Of a stretch of DNA of 40,129 nucleotides, positions 27,137 to 36,671 are shown in pieces. Numbering within the stretch: the stretch's first letter is position 1; the number at the start of each line of letters is the position of its first letter. This stretch comes from an uncultured Aureispira sp. (GTDB taxonomy: Bacteria; Bacteroidota; Bacteroidia; Chitinophagales; Saprospiraceae). Under the pieces are notes generated by a model, which saw only the letters and a program-made list of their open reading frames with translations, did no database searches and was not told the origin of the DNA. The position numbers and the translations under genes are program-made. The stretch lies in contig CAJQOX010000087.1 of assembly GCA_905480075.1 (NCBI GenBank), forward strand, positions 1-40,129, given 5' to 3'.

Positions 27137-27964
27137 TTAAGCCTTTAATGTATCCCGGGGAAAAGATAAATTCAAATTATGAATTTTCTGCAAATTTTCT
27201 ATCAGGTCTTGCAATTCGCTCAAAATCATCATGTTCGCGCCATCTGACAAGGCCGTATCAGGGTCCGGATGTGTTTCTATAAAATAACCACAAATTCCGA
27301 TCGCTGCTGCTGCCTGTGCTAAAAAGGGTGCGTAGATTCTATTGCCACCGCTTTTGCCTCCGGGACCACCAGGTTTTTGAACCGAATGAGTAGCATCCAT
27401 TATTACGGGAAAACCAAAACTCATCATATCAATCAAACCGGTGTAATCTACTATCAGGTTATTATAGCCAAACATTGTGCCCCTTTCAGTCAACATGATT
27501 TTGTTGTTGCCAGAAGATTTTACTTTTTTTACTACATGTATCATATCTTTACCTGATAGAAACTGTGCCTTTTTGATATTGATTATTTTCCCGGTAGAAG
27601 CAGCAGCAAGGAGTAAATCTGTTTGTCGACACAGGAAGGCAGGTATTTGTATAATGTCTGCAGTGGCAGCAATCTCCATGGCCTGCTGTGACTCGTGAAT
27701 GTCGGTGAGAACAGGTAGAGAAAATTTTTCTTTAACTCTTTGTAAAACAGCAAGTCCCGAAGTTATTCCAGGGCCCCTGAAAGAACTGACAGAGGTGCGG
27801 TTAGCCTTATCGAAGGAGGCTTTGAAAATGAAAGTAAAATCAGGAAATTTTTCTTGTAAGTCTCTTATTTTTTTAGCAATCAACAGGGTCATTTCTTCTG
27901 ATTCAATCACACAGGGTCCTGCTATGATGAAGGGTTTCTGTTGAAGTCTTTTATATAATTCCAT
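27137..27964 (-). CDS. kdsA: 3-deoxy-8-phosphooctulonate (Kdo-8-P) synthase
   Basis: Condenses phosphoenolpyruvate with arabinose 5-phosphate to give Kdo-8-phosphate, the precursor of the Kdo sugar of LPS inner core. The 275-residue length is usual. Recognisable blocks are FIIAGPCVIESEE, FKASFDKANRTS, LPVLTDIHE, IIQIPAFLCRQTDLL, INIKKAQFLSG, LTERGTMFGYNNLIVD, VIMDATHSVQKPGG and FIETHPDPDTALSDGANM. Cys18 in GPC marks the metal-dependent class (E. coli-type enzymes have Asn there), and the other expected ligands are present (His in DATHS, Glu in FIETH, Asp in ALSDG). No other Kdo gene is adjacent. Confidence 0.97.
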   Translation of the reverse strand: MELYKRLQQKPFIIAGPCVIESEEMTLLIAKKIRDLQEKFPDFTFIFKASFDKANRTSVSSFRGPGITSGLAVLQRVKEKFSLPVLTDIHESQQAMEIAATADIIQIPAFLCRQTDLLLAAASTGKIINIKKAQFLSGKDMIHVVKKVKSSGNNKIMLTERGTMFGYNNLIVDYTGLIDMMSFGFPVIMDATHSVQKPGGPGGKSGGNRIYAPFLAQAAAAIGICGYFIETHPDPDTALSDGANMMILSELQDLIENLQKIHNLNLSFPRDTLKA

Positions 27965-28075
27965 AATGGTTTTTATTTGAAATAAGGACGATAAAACGAG
28001 ATAATCAGGTGGGGTAATTAATTAAAAGAATAAAAAAATGTTTCTGAAATGGAAAAAGATTCCAATTTTAAGAAT

Positions 28076-30475
28076 TTATCCCCCGCATTTTTTAAGACAT
28101 GTTTTTCCAGACTTCAACTCTTCAGGAGGAAGCCCCGGTACAGAAAGGATGTCCTTCAGGTATTCAACTGATTTTTCACAATTGCCTAAAGAGCAGTATG
28201 CAATACCGATGTCAAGACGAATAAAAGGATTGTCCGGATTAAGTTTGTCGAGTCGAAGCATGTATTTTAACCACATCTCAGTATCGCTGCCTGCCTGCCC
28301 GCTTTGATTTGCCAGTATTTTATGACACATACCAAGGTATTGAATTGCCAAGGCATAATCAGGCTCAATTTCCAACACCTGATGATACAAAAAGATAGCT
28401 GTATTAAAGTCCTGTTGCTGCATAGCGAGAGTGGCCTTTCCTATATAGGCATTAATGTGGTCAGGATTAGCATCTATTGATTTGCCATAATGATAGGATG
28501 CCTGATTAATGTATTCAAATTTGAGGGAATCATTTGTTGAAGGGTCAAAGGCAATGTTGTTATAGATGTTGCCCATTAATTCGTAGCCGTTCCAGGGTTC
28601 TGTGCCTGATTGAATGGCTTTGTTTGCTCTGTCAAAGGCAATCTTTGTATGTTGAAGGTTTAGAAAATAGGACCCTGCAATTGAATTTATATCTGTGTCA
28701 CTGTAATCTGTGGGGGTGTAAAAAGGATTGATTAATTTACTGATGAAATAAGGGATGCTTGAACTTTCAACTACTTTTAGTGAAGAAAAAATATCCCTGA
28801 ATCCATTTCGGGTGAAACCGTATTTTTTAATAATGGCACTGTTTTCAGGCTTGTTCTTGATGTAGACACAGGCAACAGGATCTACAAATATCAGCTCATA
28901 CTCCGTGGATTGTAATAAATGTTTTTGTAATCCCTGAAACTGAGGACGGTATAATACCACGTAATTAAAATCCAGAGAATCATCTTTCTCTTCAAATAAA
29001 TCAGGAATTCCTGTGACTTTTGCAAAATCATTAAAGAACTCTTTAGGGAATATATCAAGATCTCTGAGGTCGATATAGGTTTTGAAGTCAGGTTGTAATT
29101 TCCACATTAAATAGGAAGAAGTAAGATAATCAGAAAAACAGGTTCCCTTTATGTTGTTGTCCTGAATAAATTGTGCCGCTCCTACAGGGTTGTGGCTTGT
29201 TAATACCTGTAAGCCATACTGATCCCTTGATGAACTCCACTCATGGTATTTGCCACTGATAACAGAAAAGTACAACCCTGCTGAGCAAATTAAAACAAAG
29301 GTGTATGCTCGCTTGGGTTTTAATAATTTACTGAATAATTTATCAACAGCAACAGCAAAAACCGGAGCGGAAGCTATAATAAAGAATGGAATGTTCCGAT
29401 AGGCTGTAATGCTCAGATAAAACAACATGAAGCAAAGTAAACCATTCGCCATCCCATATTTTTTTAGATTGTGGGGGAGCCAGTCAAGGGCTGCTTTTTC
29501 TTTAATTGTTACTGTCTTGTTTACCGACTTTTTCTTTTTGCCCTTTGGTGTAGCTTTTATCTTTTTAACTCGATCATAAGATTTTCGATATAAAAAAGGG
29601 GTCAGGATTACAAAAAGAAGGCTGCCAACAAAGAAAAATAAATTCAGGTAGGCTTGTGGCTCCCAATATAGCGATTTCCATATAGGGGCCAATTCAGTTG
29701 TAAATTGATTGTCTGCAAGCTGAGTATAAATATTGTATGGGTGCAGATACATTTCGACTCCCCTTGGGTTAATAGCAATGCATAAGAAGGCAATAATAAC
29801 TGCTAATGTCAATTGATAGGGTTGCTCAGATTCTTCTTCTCTTCTTATTGTATATAAATGCTGAATCCAGGAGGCAGCAAGACAGGCAAACATAAGTACT
29901 ACTCCTGTACCGTAAGCTTCATGCATATTGGTCCAGATTATCTGCAAAGGAATCAGAACATAGATTAGTTTAGATGGTTTGTAATAATAATTCCAGAATA
30001 AAAACAGATAAACAGATACCATCAGATGACTGCTCATCTCAGGCCTGCCAATTAACCTGAAATCAATGGTGTAAAGCATTAATAAGCTAACCAATATAAG
30101 CCCTGCAAAAGGCTTGTTTACGTATTCCTCCTGTTCAGTACTGAATTGATTGATGAGGTTGGCTGTTTTGTAATAAAATGTCAAAAGCAATACTGTGACA
30201 ATTGCCTGCAGTGCAAAAATTATCTCAACACCAAAAAGATTCTTCAAAGATGCTATCAGGATTTCGAAAAGCCACTTTACATTTATCCAGTCAACTCCCG
30301 CAAAAGTATATGAAAAGGGATCTGTTTTTGTTACTTGTCCATTTTCAAGCATCCATTCACCGGTTCGGTACATCCACCATAGGTCCGGTTCTCTTATGGC
30401 TTTAAGACTAAGGGCAATGCCTGCAAGAATACAAAATACCCAGGCGATTTTGCCCAATGTTAATTTAGATTTCAT
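28076..30475 (-). CDS. Polytopic membrane protein with C-terminal TPR repeats
   Basis: A 799-residue protein. The N-terminal half (to about residue 410) has roughly ten membrane segments with a first-loop REPDLWWMYRTGEWMLENG and DPFSYTFAGVDWINVKWLFE, a layout seen in GT-C-like membrane proteins of Bacteroidota. A basic cytoplasmic loop (KKIKATPKGKKKKSVNKTV) sits near residues 300-320. The middle is soluble and resembles the extracytoplasmic part of such proteins (GAAQFIQDNNIKGTCFSDYL). The C-terminus (about 640-785) holds TPR-type helical pairs (SYHYGKSIDANPDHINAYIG, YHQVLEIEPDYALAIQYLG, LDIGIAYCSLGNCEKSVEYL) for protein contacts. Function unknown; envelope glycan synthesis is one possibility. 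It lies 55 bases downstream of the MtfA-like gene. Confidence 0.8.
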   Translation of the reverse strand: MKSKLTLGKIAWVFCILAGIALSLKAIREPDLWWMYRTGEWMLENGQVTKTDPFSYTFAGVDWINVKWLFEILIASLKNLFGVEIIFALQAIVTVLLLTFYYKTANLINQFSTEQEEYVNKPFAGLILVSLLMLYTIDFRLIGRPEMSSHLMVSVYLFLFWNYYYKPSKLIYVLIPLQIIWTNMHEAYGTGVVLMFACLAASWIQHLYTIRREEESEQPYQLTLAVIIAFLCIAINPRGVEMYLHPYNIYTQLADNQFTTELAPIWKSLYWEPQAYLNLFFFVGSLLFVILTPFLYRKSYDRVKKIKATPKGKKKKSVNKTVTIKEKAALDWLPHNLKKYGMANGLLCFMLFYLSITAYRNIPFFIIASAPVFAVAVDKLFSKLLKPKRAYTFVLICSAGLYFSVISGKYHEWSSSRDQYGLQVLTSHNPVGAAQFIQDNNIKGTCFSDYLTSSYLMWKLQPDFKTYIDLRDLDIFPKEFFNDFAKVTGIPDLFEEKDDSLDFNYVVLYRPQFQGLQKHLLQSTEYELIFVDPVACVYIKNKPENSAIIKKYGFTRNGFRDIFSSLKVVESSSIPYFISKLINPFYTPTDYSDTDINSIAGSYFLNLQHTKIAFDRANKAIQSGTEPWNGYELMGNIYNNIAFDPSTNDSLKFEYINQASYHYGKSIDANPDHINAYIGKATLAMQQQDFNTAIFLYHQVLEIEPDYALAIQYLGMCHKILANQSGQAGSDTEMWLKYMLRLDKLNPDNPFIRLDIGIAYCSLGNCEKSVEYLKDILSVPGLPPEELKSGKTCLKKCGG

Positions 30476-30530
30476 ATTTTATAACTCCTTTGAAATTCTG
30501 TGATAGACATAAAAAAGCTAAACTAATAAA

Positions 30531-31559
30531 TTAATAGGTTCTTGCATTTTTAAGACAACATTTTTTATACTTCTTTCCACTATTACATGGGCACATACTA
30601 TTCCGGCCAATTTTGATCCCTGTATAATTGAATGCAGATTTGAGGGCTGTTTTAAATTTGCTTTTAGTATCCTGTCTGAATACCAGGGATAGCATATCGT
30701 ACAATTCAGGGTTGTTTTTTTGAAGCGCCATAGGGTGTTCGAAGAAATATTCAGAAGCAACTGCAAAAAATTCTACAGCATTCGTGGCGCCGTAAGGATT
30801 CATCTTGGATTGGCCTTTGTTTATCCTCTCGGTTTCCTTACGCATAATTTCAAGCCAGGGTGCGATATACTGATTTTGCATAAAAAGTTCGGGAATTCCA
30901 TCGTATTTACCATCTGCAGCATCTAGCAAATGTACAAACTCGTGAATCCCTACATTTTTTTTATCTTTTGAATTTTCAAATCCACCAATCAGTGCAGGTT
31001 TAGAAAGAATCATCACTCCTTGCATCACCCCTGTCCCAACCATTCCGGTTACATTCCTTCCCTCTCCTTCTGTTCTGAAATCTTTTGTAAAGGCATTGGG
31101 GTAAATAAGTATCTCCCCAAGATTATCGTATTCCCATTCCGGAAAACTAAAGACAGGGATTTCGGCACTTGCTGCTGCAAGTACCATGGTAACATCATCC
31201 ACCTCGGTTTTTATACCTGTTACCCGGGTTTCGTGAAGGAAAATCTGAATTTCTGTCTCAAAACGCCTTTTCTCTTCTTCATTCAGTGCATTGTAAAACT
31301 GTACATACTTTTCCAGAATTTTTTTCCACTTTTCCGGGAAAGTAGCCGCTTTTAATATCGCTCGCTCGCGAAATTTTTTAGTGAATATTCCATAGGTGTT
31401 ATAACAAACAAGTAAACCTCCTGCATATAGTATGTATACAATGTTGTCAGATAAATTGTCAATACCCGAAATGATCATAAAATAGGCAAGGCCTATAACC
31501 GAAGTAAACAAAGTGGCTATTATCTTATTGGTTTTAGCTTTCTTTTCTGACAGATGCAT
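30531..31559 (-). CDS. MtfA-like (M90) zinc peptidase with SEC-C tail
   Basis: A 342-residue protein with two N-terminal hydrophobic segments (about 13-32 and 40-56), then the MtfA/M90 core: FPEKWKKILEKYVQFYNALN, IQIFLHETRVTG, GEILIYPNAF and the zinc site NVGIHEFVHLLDAADGK, with His206, Glu207 and His210 as the HExxH motif. MtfA in E. coli is a cytosolic aminopeptidase-like protein that binds the repressor Mlc; the membrane segments here make it different. The last 25 residues form a SEC-C zinc finger (SMCPCNSGKKYKKCC), as at the end of SecA. The gene is upstream of the membrane/TPR gene on the same strand and diverges from the acyltransferase. Confidence 0.88.
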   Translation of the reverse strand: MHLSEKKAKTNKIIATLFTSVIGLAYFMIISGIDNLSDNIVYILYAGGLLVCYNTYGIFTKKFRERAILKAATFPEKWKKILEKYVQFYNALNEEEKRRFETEIQIFLHETRVTGIKTEVDDVTMVLAAASAEIPVFSFPEWEYDNLGEILIYPNAFTKDFRTEGEGRNVTGMVGTGVMQGVMILSKPALIGGFENSKDKKNVGIHEFVHLLDAADGKYDGIPELFMQNQYIAPWLEIMRKETERINKGQSKMNPYGATNAVEFFAVASEYFFEHPMALQKNNPELYDMLSLVFRQDTKSKFKTALKSAFNYTGIKIGRNSMCPCNSGKKYKKCCLKNARTY

Positions 31560-31757
31560 GTAGTTGGAAATTAATTTTAACCTGATATTTATTTATATAA
31601 AACAAGATAGTCAAAAAGTTTCAAATCTCTTATTTTGAGATTAAATTGATGGATTATCACCAAGGACTCTTACCTTTACTGCACTTTTAGAAATATAATG
31701 GATTAAAAGACTGAATATCAAATACACACTGTTTATTTTTAATGATTACAAATAATT

Positions 31758-33023
31758 ATGAATTTATACAATCTGTTTAGAGTTTGTCTGTGGTTAATGT
31801 ATGTCTGTTTTTTTAGAAGGGTGTATTACCTGAATGCTAAAAGAATTCCCGGAAAAGATCCTGTGATTTTTATCTCCAACCATTCTAATGGATTTATGGA
31901 CCCTATTCTGATAGCGGCTATGCAACCACGGCCCGTATATTTCTGGGCAAGGGCTTCTGAATTCCCCGACAACTTCAAAGGCAGGCTTTTGTATCGCCTC
32001 CATGGATTGCCAATTCATCGCGTTCAGGATGGAAAGGAAAATATGTATAAAAATGAAGAGACTTTCAATAAAACCAGAAAGTTGTTACATGCAGGATGGA
32101 ATACGGCTTTTATTGCGCCGGAAGGAAGGTGTAAGGTTCAGAAAAAATTGTTGCCTTTCAAAACAGGTTGTGCGAGATTAGCATTTAAAATGATGGAAGA
32201 AAATAGTTGGGGAACGGATGTTAAAATTATGCCTTCAGGTGTTAACTATACTTACCATGATAAATTTCGCTCCGAAGTTTATATTAGTCTAGGGCTTCCC
32301 TTATCCGTTTTTAGTTATAGAGAACTTTATGAAAATGACAACGAAGCGGCTGTGCAGAAGTTAACCAAGGATATGCGCGTTGCTTTGAGAAATCAAATGA
32401 TTTATGTAGAGGAGGTGGATGAGGACTTGGTTGAAAAATTACTCGTTCTTGTCAGGTCGAATTTAAAAAGAGGTGCATTGCCTTTGTACTCTTCTAATCG
32501 TAGCGTCTTTGAAGAAGAGCAAAAAGTTGCTAATTATGTTAACGACTTGGGTGATGATGCAAAACGTAATTTAGAGGTTCAGGTTAATAATTACCTGTCT
32601 TGTCTTGAAGAACAAAAAGTTGCTGATTTCGCAGTGGCAAACAATAATAAAAGGAACCTGTTTTGGCTTGTTATTGGTGCCCCCCTATGGCTTACAGGTA
32701 ATCTTATGGGGCAAATACCTCATAAAGTTGCCAGAAAACTCAGAAATAAGTTTGTGCCTTTCAAAGAGTTCTCTGCAAGTTTTGCCTTTACTGCTGCTTT
32801 GGTTGTATGGCTGATGTGGGGTATCGTATGGATAGTTATTGCTTCGTTTTTTATAGGTTGGTGGGCATTGTCAGTACCCTATGTGATGGCATTTTTACAA
32901 ACGTATGCTTATCATTTCAAAGATTATTTGAATGAGTGGATCAGCTTATTTCAGTACAGAAAGGTAAATAATAAAGCAGAATTGTCAAGGTTGAGATCTG
33001 AAATTGAATGCCTGAACCTTTAA
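31758..33023 (+). CDS. Glycerol-phosphate acyltransferase-like (LPLAT family, PlsC domain)
   Basis: A 421-residue membrane-associated acyltransferase for phospholipid synthesis. The catalytic block is NHSNGFMDPILIAAMQ, with His42 and Asp48 separated by five residues (HX5D), as in the Gat/Gpt2-like branch (NHPNALVD), rather than the HX4D of classic PlsC. The second block IAPEGRCKVQKKLLPFKTGCARLAF provides the EGR phosphate-binding motif, and VKIMPSGVNYTYHDKFRSEVYISLG resembles the fourth motif. Two or three membrane segments (about 300-390) sit near the C-terminus. A near-consensus promoter (TTG at 31646, TACCTTTA at 31671-31678, spacer 22) lies about 80 bases upstream. Confidence 0.85.
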   Translation: MNLYNLFRVCLWLMYVCFFRRVYYLNAKRIPGKDPVIFISNHSNGFMDPILIAAMQPRPVYFWARASEFPDNFKGRLLYRLHGLPIHRVQDGKENMYKNEETFNKTRKLLHAGWNTAFIAPEGRCKVQKKLLPFKTGCARLAFKMMEENSWGTDVKIMPSGVNYTYHDKFRSEVYISLGLPLSVFSYRELYENDNEAAVQKLTKDMRVALRNQMIYVEEVDEDLVEKLLVLVRSNLKRGALPLYSSNRSVFEEEQKVANYVNDLGDDAKRNLEVQVNNYLSCLEEQKVADFAVANNNKRNLFWLVIGAPLWLTGNLMGQIPHKVARKLRNKFVPFKEFSASFAFTAALVVWLMWGIVWIVIASFFIGWWALSVPYVMAFLQTYAYHFKDYLNEWISLFQYRKVNNKAELSRLRSEIECLNL

Positions 33024-33056
33024 AAATAATTTGAATGCATGATCTTTGCTAAATTG

Positions 33057-34061
33057 CTATAATCCAGCCTTCTCTGAAATTTCAAGCATCCTGTCAATGC
33101 AAAGACGTCCCTCATCAATAACAGCTTGTTCTAATGTTACTTCAGGAAGGTCATATTTCATACACAAATATAACTTTTCCATTGTGTTGAGCTTCATATG
33201 AGGACATTCGTTACAGGCACAGCTGTTGTCAGGTGGCGCAGGATAGAATTTTTTCTCCGGAGAGGATTTCTCCATCTGATGAATAATCCCTGACTCCGTT
33301 GCGACGATAAATTCATCGAAACCACTCTCTTTTGTGTATCGAAGTAATGAACTCGTTGAACCAACATGGTCTGCTATCTCAAGCAGGTGTTCTTCACACT
33401 CAGGATGAGCAATCAATTTGGCATTCGGGTGTTTTAGTTGTAGTTTTACAATCTTTTCCTTGCTGAAAATTTCATGAACCATACAAGCACCGTTCCAAAG
33501 AACCATGTCTCTCCCTGTTGTTTTTTTAAGATAGGCACCCAGGTTTTTGTCAGGCGCAAATAGTATTTTCTTGTCTGAAGGAACACTGTCAATAATTTGT
33601 TTAGCATTTGTTGATGTACAACAAATGTCTGTCATGGTTTTTAAAGCAGCGGTACAGTTTATATAGCTGATTACAACATGTTCAGGGTGTTTTTCCTTGA
33701 ATTTTTTGAATAAAGGCGCAGGACAGGAGTCGGCAAGAGAACAACCGGCTTTTAAATCAGGAAGCAGCACTTTCTTAGATGGATTAAGCATCTTGGCGGT
33801 TTCTGCCATAAAATGCACTCCGGCAAATACTATAATATCTGCTTCTGTCGATGCAGCTTGCTGTGCCAGTCCCAGGGAATCTCCAACATAATCTGCAATG
33901 TCCTGTATCTCGCTTTCCTGATAGTAGTGAGCAAGGAGTATGGCATTTTTCTCTTTTTTAAGTTGATTGATTGCAGCAACAAGATCAAGGGTCGGGTCTA
34001 CTTCCAAATCCAGAAATCCTTTCTTTTTTTGATTGTTCTGCGCTGTTGTTAATCCTTGCAT
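33057..34061 (-). CDS. nadA: Quinolinate synthase A
   Basis: Makes quinolinate from iminoaspartate and dihydroxyacetone phosphate in de novo NAD synthesis, using a [4Fe-4S] cluster. The 334-residue protein has LLAHYYQESEIQDIADYVGDS near the N-terminus (in part), FAGVHFMAETAKML, DLKAGCSLADSCP with Cys107, WNGACMVHEIFS with Cys193 and a CACNECPHMKLNTM block (Cys281, Cys283, Cys286); one Cys from each of the three regions is expected to bind the cluster. No nadB or nadC is next to it. Upstream on its strand lies a terminator-like hairpin and a short leader frame, suggesting attenuation. Convergent with the acyltransferase gene (33-base gap). Confidence 0.97.
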   Translation of the reverse strand: MQGLTTAQNNQKKKGFLDLEVDPTLDLVAAINQLKKEKNAILLAHYYQESEIQDIADYVGDSLGLAQQAASTEADIIVFAGVHFMAETAKMLNPSKKVLLPDLKAGCSLADSCPAPLFKKFKEKHPEHVVISYINCTAALKTMTDICCTSTNAKQIIDSVPSDKKILFAPDKNLGAYLKKTTGRDMVLWNGACMVHEIFSKEKIVKLQLKHPNAKLIAHPECEEHLLEIADHVGSTSSLLRYTKESGFDEFIVATESGIIHQMEKSSPEKKFYPAPPDNSCACNECPHMKLNTMEKLYLCMKYDLPEVTLEQAVIDEGRLCIDRMLEISEKAGL

Positions 34062-34116
34062 ATTTGTATGTTTTTGAGCTCAGCAGGTTGCCAATTTGTT
34101 CTGCCTTGGTTAATGT

Positions 34117-34150
34117 AAAAAAAACACTTAGTTTGTTATTGAAACTAAGT
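34117..34150 (-). terminator. Terminator hairpin in the nadA leader (possible attenuator)
   Basis: Read on the minus strand, ACTTAGTTT (34150-34142) and AAACTAAGT (34134-34126) form a perfect 9-bp stem with a 7-base loop, followed by one G and eight T (34124-34117). This is a classic intrinsic terminator, but the next gene on this strand, nadA, starts only 55 bases downstream, and no gene is seen upstream for it to terminate. An upstream AACTAA (34166-34161) can pair with the TTAGTT in the 5' arm, giving a mutually exclusive structure. Confidence 0.55.
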
Positions 34151-34201
34151 AAGGGGGAGTTTAGTTCCTGAACAAGCAAAGAATTCTTTGAATCTTACCA
34201 T
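34145..34201 (-). CDS. Possible leader peptide upstream of nadA
   Basis: An ATG at 34201-34199 opens an 18-codon frame, MVRFKEFFACSGTKLPLT, whose TAG stop (34147-34145) lies within the 5' arm of the terminator hairpin. Ribosomes finishing this frame would cover the hairpin. There is no run of a regulatory codon and no Shine-Dalgarno sequence that I can see, so coding is unproven. Confidence 0.25.
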   Translation of the reverse strand: MVRFKEFFACSGTKLPLT

Positions 34202-34661
34202 AAATATAACAATAATCATCTGTTTTTATTTAAAATCAATAATTAAAATGTAATTTTTACTTTCGCAATCTGATCTTTTTTATTTTGAATAAAGTGTTTT
34301 TTGTCTTCTCTGTTGTTATTGAATTTTTAAATGGTAACAATTCTATTTGTTATGATGTTTTTGATAGTTAATGTTTTTACTTGATGAAGGAAAAATATTG
34401 AGTAGTTCAAATATATTACGATTGTGCCCTGAAATTTATTCAACTCAATGATTATGTCTTAAATTATTCCTGTATTAATAATAATTTATTTATTTTTATT
34501 GTATAAATCACACGCACAGATACAACCTGCCCTTTGTTTTAAATTAAAGAGATTGTTTATATAGTAATGTTTCTTGATTTAATAGTGATTTTTACTGGTC
34601 AGATTTTATTTAATCTGTTATGTCTTTTGTCCAATATTTTTAATAAACAAAAAAGAACAAC

Positions 34662-36671
34662 ATGAAAAATATATTAGCACTCATTTTTACTATTTCACTT
34701 CATACATTTGTTCTTAGCCAGGCTACAGGGACCCTTCAGCCTATGTTAGAGGAATTTACACAGGCTTCCTGTGGGCCATGTGCTTCTCAGAATCCTGCAT
34801 TTAATGCTTTAATTGCTGCCAATCAGGGCCAAAATGGATTTATAACAAATTCCCTTAAATATCAGGTTGCATGGCCTGGAACAGATCCTATGTACAACCA
34901 AAATGAAGAAGAAGTGGATGCAAGGGTTTCTTATTATGCCGTTTCAGGTGTGCCATTTGCAAAAATGAATGGTGTTTCTGTCAGTGGACCTAACTATATG
35001 GGCGCACCTGCTAATTTAACTCAGTCTACACTCGCTGCAACTGCTGCAACTGCTGCACCAATTGAAGTGGATGTTGTTTGGGATTGGGCAAACAATTCTC
35101 TGAATACTATCAATCTAACCGTAACAGTTACCAATACTAACGGAGGGGTTGATTTTACCTCTGCCGATAAAGTACATATTGTTATCGTTGAAGAAGAAAT
35201 CAATTTCACTTCAGCCCCGGGTAGCAACGGTGAAAAAGATTTTTATATGGTTATGCGGGATATGTTACCGGACAATAATGGAAACGCATTGAGTACCGTT
35301 ACTGCTGCTACACCTCTTGTTTTTACCTTTAACAATCAACCCGTTCCCGCAAACTTTTATGACATTTCTCAATTGGGTGTTGTCGCCTTTGTTCAGAATA
35401 ACAGTACTAAACAGATTTATAATTCAGATTATCAGGCAAACCCAGGCTTCCCTCCCGGTGCCGGTTCTACTCCTGCAGATATGACTATTTCAACAGTTGT
35501 TGCCCCTCTTAGTAATTATTGTGATGCCAACTTTATTCCTGAAGCTACTATAACGAATTCCAATTCTTTTGCTCTTGATAGCTTTGCCGTTAGTTATGTG
35601 CTTGACGGTGCTTCCCCTGTTACACAGGTGATTACATTACCTCTGTCTCCCGGTGCAAGCAATACAGTCACCTTCCCTTCTGTAACAGTCAACAACAATT
35701 CAAAGTTTACATATTATTACGATATTAACTCCTATAGCAGTACTTATATAGACTTGAATTCTCTTAATAATATTGCTGAAAATAACGGTCCGTTCCCCTT
35801 GTTGTCAACCTTTGTAGCAGTGGGTACTTCTATATCTACCAATTTTGACGGCTTAGCCTTGGGGACTGCCGCGCCTGCAAATGCAATTGCTGATAATCAG
35901 GATGATGTGCCTGCCTACTCTGTGGACAATACAGTAAGTGCTTCAGTTACATGGAATTTAGGCGGTCACGGAAATTCCAATGGTTGCTTCCTGTGGGACT
36001 TCTTTGCTACGCCTGGTGGTCGAAAATCAAGTATTGTTTATGAAAAGATAGATTTCTCTGCTGTACCCACAAATGCTACAGCTGAAATTAAATGGACGCA
36101 TGCCTATGCCCAAAGATACTTTTTTAGTAATGATGCACTCGAAGTTAAAGCTTCTACTGACTGTGGTGCTACTTGGACTTCTCTTTGGAATAAAGTAGGT
36201 TCTCAGCTATCTACTGCCACAGCTGTAACTTCCGCAAGGTATTATCCCGCTATAAATGAATGGGTAGATAATGTTGTAGATATTTCTGCGTTTATCGGTC
36301 AGCCCGAGGTGTTAATTGCCTTTGAAGGACTAAGTGCCAATGGTAATGATTTGTATGTTGATGACATTAATACAGAAATTACTATTGGTGTTCCTACCAA
36401 TGAAATAGATAACTCTATAGTTGATTTTCGTGTTTATCCCAACCCTGTTCATAATATAATGACGATTGAGTTTGATGTTGATAAAAGGTCGAATATGACT
36501 TTATTTGTTGTCAATACTCTGGGGCAAACTGTCCTAAGTGTTCCGTCAAACTATTTAGCAGATGATAATAAATTAATTATAAATACTTCTGATCTGTCTG
36601 CAGGAGTATATTTTATTAACGCAGTACTAAATGATACTGTTTTTACCAAACGGTTTATAATTGAGCGTTAA
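34662..36671 (+). CDS. T9SS-secreted Omp28-related protein with thioredoxin-like domain
   Basis: A 669-residue exported protein. The signal peptide (MKNILALIFTISLHTFVLSQ) precedes a thioredoxin-like Omp28 domain beginning MLEEFTQASCGPCASQNPAF, with a CxxC at Cys37-Cys40, and VSGVPFAKMNG, where the cis-Pro loop is expected. A beta-sandwich region follows (about 270-390), then a jelly-roll-like segment (about 395-575, IKWTHAYAQRYF, ALEVKASTDCGATWTSLW). A type A T9SS sorting domain ends it (about 588-669, DFRVYPNPVHNIMTIEF, LSAGVYFINAVL). It should be released or attached at the cell surface through T9SS. The CGPC pair could be redox active, but its role outside the cell is unknown. Confidence 0.88.
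   Translation: MKNILALIFTISLHTFVLSQATGTLQPMLEEFTQASCGPCASQNPAFNALIAANQGQNGFITNSLKYQVAWPGTDPMYNQNEEEVDARVSYYAVSGVPFAKMNGVSVSGPNYMGAPANLTQSTLAATAATAAPIEVDVVWDWANNSLNTINLTVTVTNTNGGVDFTSADKVHIVIVEEEINFTSAPGSNGEKDFYMVMRDMLPDNNGNALSTVTAATPLVFTFNNQPVPANFYDISQLGVVAFVQNNSTKQIYNSDYQANPGFPPGAGSTPADMTISTVVAPLSNYCDANFIPEATITNSNSFALDSFAVSYVLDGASPVTQVITLPLSPGASNTVTFPSVTVNNNSKFTYYYDINSYSSTYIDLNSLNNIAENNGPFPLLSTFVAVGTSISTNFDGLALGTAAPANAIADNQDDVPAYSVDNTVSASVTWNLGGHGNSNGCFLWDFFATPGGRKSSIVYEKIDFSAVPTNATAEIKWTHAYAQRYFFSNDALEVKASTDCGATWTSLWNKVGSQLSTATAVTSARYYPAINEWVDNVVDISAFIGQPEVLIAFEGLSANGNDLYVDDINTEITIGVPTNEIDNSIVDFRVYPNPVHNIMTIEFDVDKRSNMTLFVVNTLGQTVLSVPSNYLADDNKLIINTSDLSAGVYFINAVLNDTVFTKRFIIER

Larger units (their letters stand above)
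34062..34661. other. Divergent intergenic region, 600 bp
   Basis: The spacer between nadA (-) and the Omp28-like gene (+). The nadA-proximal part holds the terminator-like leader hairpin and an 18-codon leader frame. The remaining 450 bases are AT-rich without a recognised gene, and no exact TAnnTTTG was found for the plus-strand gene. Confidence 0.5.

Noticed and set aside
33985-34179. 64-codon minus-strand frame overlapping the start of nadA
   Set aside because: It overlaps the N-terminus of nadA in another frame, reads through the terminator hairpin and resembles no family.
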